Shown here one piece after another: positions 1-4,637 of a stretch of DNA of 7,732 nucleotides. Each line of letters opens with the position of its first letter. The stretch's first letter is position 1. Under the pieces are notes generated by a model, which worked only from the letters and a program-made list of their open reading frames with translations, ran no database searches and had not been told where the DNA came from. Where the stretch lies: assembly GCA_028293405.1 (NCBI GenBank), contig JAQGOW010000120.1, positions 1 to 7,732 on the forward strand, in the 5' to 3' direction. The stretch comes from Verrucomicrobiales bacterium. Its GTDB lineage: Bacteria > Verrucomicrobiota > Verrucomicrobiia > Limisphaerales > Palsa-1400. The translations under genes were made by a program, and so were the position numbers.

Positions 1-83
1 TATTGGCGGGTCAAGCAGCTCGGGTCTTCGCTGATTTTGCCGAGTTCGGTGAGACGGTCGAAGGCTTGTTGTGCGAGATCCAT
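1..83 (-). CDS. allC: Allantoate amidohydrolase-like protein (N-terminal fragment)
   Basis: Only the first 27 codons lie in the window; the gene continues past the left edge. The peptide starts MDLAQQAFDRLTELGKISED and continues PSCLTRQ. The pattern of an Arg-Leu helix, then Ile-Ser-Glu-(Asp/Glu)-Pro, then Leu-Thr-Arg is the usual N-terminus of the M20-type allantoate amidohydrolase / N-carbamoyl-amino-acid hydrolase family. Those are metal-dependent cytosolic enzymes; AllC converts allantoate to ureidoglycine with release of ammonia and CO2. The ATG lies one base beyond the uraH TGA. A GGAAG SD (89-93 on the minus strand) sits 5 nt upstream inside the end of uraH, so the two genes are probably translationally coupled. 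The catalytic metal ligands lie outside the window. A carbamoylase or ureidoglycolate hydrolase of the same family is the main alternative; the neighbouring urate genes favour allantoate as substrate. Confidence 0.7.
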   Translation of the reverse strand, partial: MDLAQQAFDRLTELGKISEDPSCLTRQ

Positions 84-84
84 A

Positions 85-441
85 TCAACTTCCGCGATAG
101 GTGCTGTAGGACCAAGGGGAACATAACAGCGGGACGTGATAGGAGGCAGTTGGGTCGGTGATGCCGAAACGCACGGGCACGCGGTCGAGGAAACGGACGC
201 GGGGCGGAGTGCTGTCGATTGCGGAAAAGTAATCGCCCACAAAGAATATAATTTCGAACTCGCCCTCGCGCATTTCGTCGGCGCTCAGCAAAGGCGCTTC
301 GGTGCGGCCATCGTTGTTAGTGCGGACGGTTTTGAGGAGTTTGCGCTGGCTGCCGGTGACGGACCAGAGTTCGATTTGCATGTCACGTGCGGGATGCCCG
401 TTGGCGGTGTCGAGGACGTGAGTGCTTAGTTTAGCGGCCAT
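85..441 (-). CDS. uraH: 5-hydroxyisourate hydrolase (transthyretin-like protein)
   Basis: This 118-residue protein hydrolyses 5-hydroxyisourate, the product of urate oxidation, to OHCU (2-oxo-4-hydroxy-4-carboxy-5-ureidoimidazoline). It has the full family signature: LSTHVLD at residues 5-11 with active-site His8, Arg46 in NNDGR, His102 in SYHVPLL, and the C-terminal tetrapeptide YRGS (115-118) that separates HIU hydrolases from vertebrate transthyretins. The length is normal for the family. No signal peptide is visible, so it should be a cytosolic homotetramer. It starts 29 bp after the uraD stop on the same strand and is followed, 1 bp after its TGA, by the allantoate amidohydrolase-like gene, so the three probably form one operon. 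The SD before its ATG is weak. Confidence 0.95.
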   Translation of the reverse strand: MAAKLSTHVLDTANGHPARDMQIELWSVTGSQRKLLKTVRTNNDGRTEAPLLSADEMREGEFEIIFFVGDYFSAIDSTPPRVRFLDRVPVRFGITDPTASYHVPLLCSPWSYSTYRGS

Positions 442-470
442 AAATCTTTATACCGTCGTCATTCGACGGG

Positions 471-989
471 TCAAGAAACCAAATCGCGGAGGCGGAGGTC
501 GGCGATCTTAAAGATTTCTTCGAGAGCGGTTTTGATTTCCTCATTTCGATCGTTTCGAAGGCGGCGCTCGAAGCCGGCAATGATGGCTTCCTTCTTGTTT
601 AAGCGGGCGCAGATGACAAACGGGAAACCAAACTTCTCGCGATAGGCAGTGTTTTGTTTTTGGAACACGGCGATTTCCGCTGGGCTTAAATTACCTAGAC
701 CGGCACTCGCTTGTTCTTTGGTCGATTCGGTTGTGAGTGTTCCAGCCAATGCAGCGCGGCCGACGAGGTCGGGGTGCGCTTGGATCAGGGCGAGTTGTTT
801 TTCGACTGGGGCGGTGCGGACGGTTTCGCACAAGGCGCGGTGTAATTGGTCTAAGTTTTCGAAGGGACGTTTAGACGCGGTGGCTTCGGCAATCCACGGG
901 GAATGTTCAAAAACCGGGCCGATGATACGGGTGAAATCGGCAGCGGAAAGCGCATTAAGTTGAGCGAACGAGTATCGGGGGGAGGACAT
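471..989 (-). CDS. uraD: OHCU decarboxylase (2-oxo-4-hydroxy-4-carboxy-5-ureidoimidazoline decarboxylase)
   Basis: UraD decarboxylates OHCU stereospecifically to S-(+)-allantoin, the step after HIU hydrolase. The 172-residue, all-helical protein shows the family landmarks: LNALSAADF near the N-terminus (11-19), HPDL at 72-75 with catalytic His72, the KEQASAGL segment (91-98; family pattern SxxEQxxAGL), and KFGFPFVICAR (119-129), which contributes to the substrate pocket. I chose the ATG at 989 because family homology begins just after it. The same frame stays open upstream to an ATG at 1025, which would add 12 residues (MLDVRPRKSRTS) without family resemblance and would run into the divergent puuD. 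No strong SD precedes either start. It is the first gene of the minus-strand urate operon, with uraH 29 bp downstream. It is a stand-alone gene, not fused to uraH or a urate oxidase as in some bacteria. Confidence 0.95.
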   Translation of the reverse strand: MSSPRYSFAQLNALSAADFTRIIGPVFEHSPWIAEATASKRPFENLDQLHRALCETVRTAPVEKQLALIQAHPDLVGRAALAGTLTTESTKEQASAGLGNLSPAEIAVFQKQNTAYREKFGFPFVICARLNKKEAIIAGFERRLRNDRNEEIKTALEEIFKIADLRLRDLVS

Positions 990-991
990 GC
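981..991 (+). promoter_or_regulatory. SD-like GGAGG before an alternative TTG start of puuD
   Basis: GGAGG (981-985) lies 6 nt upstream of an in-frame TTG at 992, which would lengthen PuuD by 15 residues (MFLIFGVEHLASRIF) and overlap its mRNA with uraD. The same bases, read on the other strand, encode the Ser-Ser-Pro codons at the start of UraD, so the match may be coincidental. An ATG at 988 is out of frame with puuD. Confidence 0.25.
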
Positions 992-1036
992 TTGTTCTTG
1001 ATTTTCGGGGTCGAACATCTAGCATCGCGCATCTTT
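990..1036. promoter_or_regulatory. Divergent intergenic region of the urate genes
   Basis: Only 47 bp separate the preferred starts of uraD (989, minus) and puuD (1037, plus), so the promoters must overlap each other or lie inside the opposite coding sequences. On the plus strand a weak sigma70-like pair can be drawn: TTGATT (998-1003) and TAGCAT (1020-1025) with a 16-bp spacer, which would give an almost leaderless puuD mRNA. No clear operator palindrome for a urate-responsive repressor was seen. Divergent, tightly packed starts suggest shared control of both transcripts; this is inference. Confidence 0.3.
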
Positions 1037-1861
1037 ATGCAAACCAGTTTTTGGGAGATTGTGGAGATCGCTTTGCGCTGGGGACACGTTTTCGCAGCTA
1101 TTATGTGGGTGGGCGCGACTTACTATTTTACGTGGTTGGATGGCCGGTTCGTTGAGTTGGAAGGCAAAATCGATAAAGGGGAAACGAAGGAAAAGTACAT
1201 CTGGATGGTTCACAGCGGCGGTTTTTATATCGTCGAAAAACAACGGCGTCCGACTTTGATGGGCCAGACCCTGCACTGGTTTAAATGGGAATCGGGCCTG
1301 ACCTGGATCACGGGCATGTTGCTCTTCATCGTCTTGTATTACCGCAGCCTGCTCTTCAATCAAAACGATGACACACCGGCCATGTGGCAGATCTCGAATA
1401 GCGCTGCCATCGCGATTAGCGTCGGCATGATTCTCGCGTCGTGGGTGATCTATGATGTGATTTGGAAACTGGTGAAGAACTTCGCTGTAGGCGCGGTGCT
1501 TTGCTACATCGTGCTTGTCGCCAGTACGTGGCTCGCGTGCCAATATTTTTCCGCGCGTGGCGCATTTCTGCAGGTTGGCGCGATGATGGGAACGATCATG
1601 GCGGCGAATGTTTGGATGATCATCATCCCTTCGCAACGACGCATGGTGAATGCATTGAAGGAAGGCAAGGAACCGAATCTTCTGGAAGCGGACCGGGCCA
1701 AAGGGCGATCAAAGCACAACACGTTTATCGTCTGGCCGGTAGTTTTCATCATGATCAGCAACCATTATCCAAGCATCTACGGTAGTAAGTATAATTGGAT
1801 TATTTTGTCGATTGTGGTCCTGATCGGATGGCTGGCGGCAAAAATCGTCCGAAAAGCCTGA
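1037..1861 (+). CDS. puuD: Membrane-bound urate oxidase (PuuD type), lacking the cytochrome c domain
   Basis: This matches the urate-oxidase N-terminal (formerly DUF989) membrane domain of PuuD, which oxidises urate to 5-hydroxyisourate without producing hydrogen peroxide by passing electrons to the respiratory chain. The 274-residue protein has about seven hydrophobic segments (roughly 8-34, 88-107, 121-144, 149-171, 177-199, 228-248, 253-271). Family motifs are the TM1 RWGHVFAAIMWVG (His17), VHSGGFY (His59), LHWFKWE (His80) and SNHYPSIYG (His243). The characterised PuuD continues into a C-terminal cytochrome c domain; here the chain ends at KIVRKA and contains no CxxCH motif, so electrons would need a separate acceptor. 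I chose ATG 1037 because MQTSFWEIVEIALRW aligns with where family proteins begin; TTG 992 is the alternative. The gene diverges from uraD, whose product acts two steps later in the same pathway. Confidence 0.88.
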   Translation: MQTSFWEIVEIALRWGHVFAAIMWVGATYYFTWLDGRFVELEGKIDKGETKEKYIWMVHSGGFYIVEKQRRPTLMGQTLHWFKWESGLTWITGMLLFIVLYYRSLLFNQNDDTPAMWQISNSAAIAISVGMILASWVIYDVIWKLVKNFAVGAVLCYIVLVASTWLACQYFSARGAFLQVGAMMGTIMAANVWMIIIPSQRRMVNALKEGKEPNLLEADRAKGRSKHNTFIVWPVVFIMISNHYPSIYGSKYNWIILSIVVLIGWLAAKIVRKA

Positions 1862-1886
1862 CACTCCGAAGTATAAAGTTACGTCA

Positions 1887-1906
1887 CTTAGCATTTTTGT
1901 GCTAGG
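1887..1906 (+). terminator. Weak hairpin downstream of puuD
   Basis: CTTAGCA (1887-1893) pairs with TGCTAGG (1900-1906) around a TTTTTG loop, giving 7 bp with one G-T wobble, 26 nt after the puuD stop. The T-run lies in the loop and no U-tract follows, so this is at best a weak terminator or a pause site. Confidence 0.25.
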
Positions 1907-1945
1907 CATTCTTCCCAATGGAAAAACAGCACGCGTCCGCATAGC

Positions 1946-1974
1946 GAAACTTCAAAACAGGATTACGTTCCTAA
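1946..1974 (+). promoter_or_regulatory. Possible ECF-sigma-like promoter for the DUF883-like genes
   Basis: GAAACTT (1946-1952) and TCCTAA (1969-1974) are separated by 16 bp. This resembles the envelope-stress (sigma-E/ECF) promoter pattern GGAACTT - about 16 bp - TCTAA, with one mismatch in each box. Transcription would start near 1981 and give a leader of about 48 nt before the ATG at 2029. It is the best promoter-like pair I see in the 167-bp spacer 1862-2028. It was found by eye, and such short patterns occur by chance. Confidence 0.3.
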
Positions 1975-2028
1975 TAGAAGTGACTGTGTTCGGCGGTTAA
2001 CAAGGGGTAGTTCAACAAGGAGAATGCA

Positions 2029-2307
2029 ATGGACGTCGCAGATATTGATCACGAAGGGATCGAAACCACACGCAGCAGCGCCAATGGCTTGAAGAATAAA
2101 GCACGAGTGGCCGGACAATCGGCACTTGATCTCACCAGGGCAACGTACGATCAAATCCAAGACAGGGCCTTGGTCTACTCGCACGCGACGGATCGCGCCA
2201 TCCGTCAGAATCCTTACACGGCAATTGGCTGTGCGATGGGGTTCGGGTTGTTGTTGGGGGCGCTTCTTACCCGCCGAACAAAAGTGGTCATCAAACAGAA
2301 GGACTAG
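2029..2307 (+). CDS. DUF883-like (YqjD/ElaB-type) small membrane-anchored protein 1
   Basis: This 92-residue protein has a charged, Ala-rich helical N-terminal part (about 1-60). The TDRAIRQNPY motif (54-63) then leads into one glycine-rich hydrophobic segment (about 64-81: TAIGCAMGFGLLLGALL), followed by a basic tail. This is the layout of the DUF883 family, whose E. coli members YqjD and ElaB are inner-membrane proteins that bind ribosomes in stationary phase; family-level function elsewhere is uncertain. The start is well supported by AAGGAG (2017-2022), 6 nt before the ATG. It is 3 bp upstream of a paralogue with the same layout, and the two are probably co-transcribed. The possible ECF-like promoter upstream would fit stress induction. 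No catalytic motif is visible. Confidence 0.8.
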   Translation: MDVADIDHEGIETTRSSANGLKNKARVAGQSALDLTRATYDQIQDRALVYSHATDRAIRQNPYTAIGCAMGFGLLLGALLTRRTKVVIKQKD

Positions 2308-2310
2308 ATT

Positions 2311-2571
2311 ATGGAAACCAAATCACGAGAATTCGGCCAGATGGCCGATGAAGCCAAAGAACAAGCGCAGGATTTCACGCAACGTGCGAAGGCCGCCGGC
2401 ACCGCTGCATGGGAACGCGCTAAAAGCACATACGGCACTGCGTCGGACAAAGCTGTCCATGGCGCAAAGGTGACCGATCGCGCGATCCGCGAAAATCCTT
2501 ATCAATCTCTCGGCATCGCATTTGCCGCCGGATTGCTGTTCGGGTTTTTGATCAAGGGTCGTCGTGACTAA
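2311..2571 (+). CDS. DUF883-like (YqjD/ElaB-type) small membrane-anchored protein 2
   Basis: This 86-residue protein is a paralogue of the preceding gene. An Ala/Lys/Glu-rich helix (1-54) precedes TDRAIRENPY (55-64), which matches gene 1 at nine of ten positions. A glycine-zipper-like membrane segment (about 65-81: QSLGIAFAAGLLFGFLI) and the basic end KGRRD follow. The repeated A…K…AW-type heptads suggest a coiled coil or amphipathic helix facing the cytoplasm. The start is supported by AAGGA (2299-2303), which overlaps the end of gene 1 and lies 7 nt before the ATG; only 3 bp separate the genes, so they form a tandem operon. By analogy with YqjD/ElaB it may bind ribosomes or the membrane under stress, but the sequence does not show this. 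Confidence 0.8.
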   Translation: METKSREFGQMADEAKEQAQDFTQRAKAAGTAAWERAKSTYGTASDKAVHGAKVTDRAIRENPYQSLGIAFAAGLLFGFLIKGRRD

Positions 2572-2579
2572 CAGGTTTT

Positions 2580-2603
2580 CGCGCGGACGTCGTCGCCCGC
2601 GCG
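2580..2603 (+). terminator. GC-rich hairpin after the second DUF883-like gene
   Basis: CGCGCGG (2580-2586) pairs with CCGCGCG (2597-2603) around a 10-nt loop, 8 nt after the stop codon of the second DUF883-like gene. A five-T run (2613-2617) follows only after a further 9 nt, so it is not a canonical intrinsic terminator. It could reduce read-through into the third gene or protect the 3' end of the upstream mRNA. Confidence 0.3.
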
Positions 2604-2690
2604 GACCTTCAATTTTTCTGCGCCGTGCGAGCACGGGATGGAAGTGCTCGGTCGGTGCGGGTTGTCAAATTTCCGAAGCTTCTCAGCTTT

Positions 2691-2975
2691 ATGACGCGCA
2701 GCAAACATGTAATCGCCCGCGAGATCGAAGAGACTCGCGAAGATTTAGCGGCTTCGGCAAAGATGGCAGCAGTCAGTTTGCTGTTACGCAATCCGATTTC
2801 GCTGGCCGTCAAGACCGTTGGCGGCTTTCTTCGTCGGCGTCGCGCGCGTTGTCAAGACGGAGATCAGCGCGTCGTGAAATCGAAAGCGACAACTTACCGC
2901 AATCTCGGCATTGCCTTGGGCACAGGTGTGGTTGCCGGGTTTGCTTATCGATATTGGCGACGTTCGCACGCGTGA
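2691..2975 (+). CDS. Small hypothetical protein with glycine-rich C-terminal membrane segment
   Basis: This 94-residue protein follows the two DUF883-like genes on the same strand. Its N-terminus (8-23: IAREIEETREDLAASA) is an acidic/basic helix resembling the start of DUF3618-type proteins (IexTRxxL). The middle (26-47) is moderately hydrophobic (SLLLRNPISLAVKTVGGF) and is followed by RRRRAR. The C-terminus (71-88: NLGIALGTGVVAGFAYRY) is a glycine-rich membrane segment closing with WRRSHA, much like the C-termini of the two upstream proteins. The start is uncertain. ATG 2691 has no clear SD; the frame is open back to GTG 2625, which would add 22 residues (MRARDGSARSVRVVKFPKLL…) with no recognisable domain. 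The 119 bp between it and the previous gene contain nothing else I recognise. Likely a member of the same membrane-associated stress group; function unknown. Confidence 0.6.
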   Translation: MTRSKHVIAREIEETREDLAASAKMAAVSLLLRNPISLAVKTVGGFLRRRRARCQDGDQRVVKSKATTYRNLGIALGTGVVAGFAYRYWRRSHA

Positions 2976-2982
2976 GTTGACT

Positions 2983-3050
2983 GCCGGCACTCCGTGTAAG
3001 TCGATTGATAGGCGTTCCCCCGAACGTTTGGAACGGCTGCAGCCGGCACT
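2983..3050 (+). repeat. Short direct repeat GCCGGCACT
   Basis: The 9-mer GCCGGCACT occurs at 2983-2991 and again at 3042-3050, 59 bp apart, both in the non-coding spacer between the third small gene and degP. The second copy overlaps the inverted repeat described separately. The two copies may mark a dispersed intergenic repeat unit, but two short copies alone could be chance. Confidence 0.35.
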
Positions 3051-3060
3051 ACAAACGTTC
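3022..3060. repeat. Nested inverted repeat in the spacer upstream of degP
   Basis: GAACGTTTG (3022-3030) is the exact reverse complement of CAAACGTTC (3052-3060). Between them lies the perfect 12-bp palindrome CGGCTGCAGCCG (3034-3045). RNA from this segment could fold as a 9-bp outer stem enclosing a second hairpin, or the DNA could form a cruciform. An overlapping alternative pairs CGTTC (3013-3017) with GAACG (3022-3026). No T-run follows on the plus strand, so a simple terminator is unlikely. A REP/MITE-like dispersed element, an operator, or a mRNA-protecting structure are the candidates. Confidence 0.6.
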
Positions 3061-3134
3061 TCGTCCTTACCCTTAAAAGATATTCCGCAGGTTGCCGTGT
3101 AGCATTATGTCCGGCGGGTTTTAGTTTAACTACA

Positions 3135-3162
3135 GGAGAGCGTTTTCAACGCTGCGGATTTT
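3135..3162 (+). promoter_or_regulatory. degP ribosome-binding site separated from the start by a hairpin
   Basis: The only SD-like sequence before the degP ATG (3163) is GGAG (3135-3138), 24 nt away, too far for normal initiation. The interval contains the perfect 6-bp hairpin AGCGTT (3139-3144) - TTC - AACGCT (3148-3153). Folding it would leave only 9 nt (3154-3162) between the SD side and the ATG, a workable spacing. An in-frame TAA at 3127-3129, with no start codon between it and 3163, rules out a longer protein. The hairpin may tune translation, for example with temperature; this is inference. Confidence 0.4.
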
Positions 3163-4635
3163 ATGAAGTTCACTTTTATTCCCATCATTTGTCTCACGGC
3201 AGTCACGGTTTGCGCGCAGGCAGTTCCCACAGTCGAACAACCACGAGGGATTGTGCTTGATACAAATAAGCCGAGTTTTTCGCGCGTGATCAAAAAAGTC
3301 GCGCCATCGATCGTCAATGTTTACAGCAGCAAAACAGTGGATGCCGATCCGCAACTGGAAGCGATTATGAACAACCCGATGTTGCGGGATTTGTTCGGGG
3401 ATGAGTTGCACAACTCGCCAAAGGGGCGCACGCACCAGGAACAGGCTCTGGGCTCGGGCGTGATCGTTTCGCGTGACGGTTATATTTTGACGAATTTTCA
3501 TGTGGTTGATGGGGCGGATGATATTGAGGTATCGCTCGCCGGCAGCGATAAAGAGTTCACGGCAAAGGTCGTAGGGACAGATCCACCGACGGATCTCGCG
3601 GTGTTGAAAATCGTGACGAAAGATCTGCCAGTGGCGGAGTTGGGCGATAGCGATGGTTTGCAGGTGGGCGATGTGGCGCTGGCGGTGGGGAATCCATTTG
3701 GTGTTGGGCAAACGGTCACGATGGGCATTGTCAGCGCGACCGGTCGCGGCGGTTTTGGCGTTGTCGATTTTGAAGATTTTATCCAAACGGACGCGTCGAT
3801 AAATCCTGGTAATTCCGGCGGAGCGTTGGCGGATGGGGAAGGAAGAGTTGTTGGGATTAACACCGCGATTTTGAGCGCAGCCAAAGGCGGGCAAGGGATT
3901 GGTTTTGCCGTGCCGATCAATCTCGCGAAAACAGTCATGCAACAAATCATCAATGACGGGCGCGTCGCGCGTGGTTCTCTGGGTGTCGTGGTGCAGCCGA
4001 TTACGCCGGAACTGGCGAAGCATTTTAAATTGAACGAGGAAGTCGGTGCTCTGATTGGCGAAGTTGTGCCGGGAGGCGCGGCGTCTGTGGCAGGCATGAA
4101 GGCTGGAGATATTATCACGGAATTTCAAGGCAAGCGCATCGATGATCCCCGGCACCTTCGCTTACTCGTCGGGCAATTGAAACCGGGAACGCTGGCAACT
4201 GTAGCGTATTTACGGCACGCGAAAGAACAGCGCGTGGTGACGAAGCTTGATGAAATGGCGCAGCCTAAGGCAGCGAAGGTCGCGCATAGAACGAAAGTCG
4301 AACAACCGACCGATGTGTTGGATGGCGTGACGGTGACCGACATGGATTCATCAATTCGTAATCACTTGAAAGTGCCTAGGGTGGTTGAGGGCGCGATGGT
4401 GTTGCGTGTTACTGATGAATCGCCAGCTTACGCGGCGGGCCTGCGACCGGGCGATGTCATGCAGGAGATCAATCACGAGCAAGTGCAGACTTCGCAACAA
4501 GCGGTAGACGTGAGCCGCAAGCTGCGCGGACAGGAACTATTGCTGCGAATCTGGTCTGATGGCGGCAGCCGTTTCATGACGGTGAATCGCGAAGCGAAGA
4601 AGTTGCACGCGCCGGTGACGCCGCTGCGTGACTAA
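3163..4635 (+). CDS. degP: Do-family periplasmic serine protease (DegP/HtrA)
   Basis: This 490-residue periplasmic quality-control protease/chaperone degrades or refolds misfolded envelope proteins. Residues 1-20 form a signal peptide (MKFTFIPIICLTAVTVCAQA, cleavage likely after AQA). The trypsin-like domain carries the full triad: His113 (TNFHVVDGADD), Asp144 (PTDLAVLKI) and Ser218 (NPGNSGGAL), with the spacing seen in E. coli DegP. RVARGSLGV (267-275) opens PDZ1 (about 270-358). A basic linker (about 359-383) leads to PDZ2 (about 384-478), whose SPAYAAGLRPGDVM segment is typical. Two PDZ domains and this length match DegP/DegQ/MucD rather than single-PDZ DegS. DegP and DegQ cannot be separated from sequence alone, and the N-terminal LA-loop segment is short, so DegQ-like behaviour is possible. 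The ATG is fixed by the signal peptide, although its SD is unusually placed. Its stop lies 2 bp from that of the convergent kelch gene. Confidence 0.95.
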   Translation: MKFTFIPIICLTAVTVCAQAVPTVEQPRGIVLDTNKPSFSRVIKKVAPSIVNVYSSKTVDADPQLEAIMNNPMLRDLFGDELHNSPKGRTHQEQALGSGVIVSRDGYILTNFHVVDGADDIEVSLAGSDKEFTAKVVGTDPPTDLAVLKIVTKDLPVAELGDSDGLQVGDVALAVGNPFGVGQTVTMGIVSATGRGGFGVVDFEDFIQTDASINPGNSGGALADGEGRVVGINTAILSAAKGGQGIGFAVPINLAKTVMQQIINDGRVARGSLGVVVQPITPELAKHFKLNEEVGALIGEVVPGGAASVAGMKAGDIITEFQGKRIDDPRHLRLLVGQLKPGTLATVAYLRHAKEQRVVTKLDEMAQPKAAKVAHRTKVEQPTDVLDGVTVTDMDSSIRNHLKVPRVVEGAMVLRVTDESPAYAAGLRPGDVMQEINHEQVQTSQQAVDVSRKLRGQELLLRIWSDGGSRFMTVNREAKKLHAPVTPLRD

Positions 4636-4637
4636 CA

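Noticed and set aside
1019..1636. 205-codon open frame antisense to puuD
   Set aside because: It is explained by the codon use of the real gene on the other strand. The product is His/Arg/Asp-rich with no recognisable motif.
2564..2980. 138-codon frame starting at GTG 2564 and overlapping the third small gene
   Set aside because: The Arg/Ser-rich product has no hydrophobic segment or family resemblance. The alternative frame gives a coherent small membrane protein with a C-terminal anchor like its neighbours'.
3061..3134. sigma70 promoter for degP
   Set aside because: TTGCCG near 3091 has no acceptable -10 at 16-18 bp, and other AT-rich hexamers lack a matching -35. No promoter could be supported by eye.
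3130..4155. Long open frame of 341 codons antisense to degP
   Set aside because: It lies fully opposite a well-supported DegP with signal peptide, triad and PDZ domains. Its translation is rich in His and Arg, has low complexity and shows no domain.
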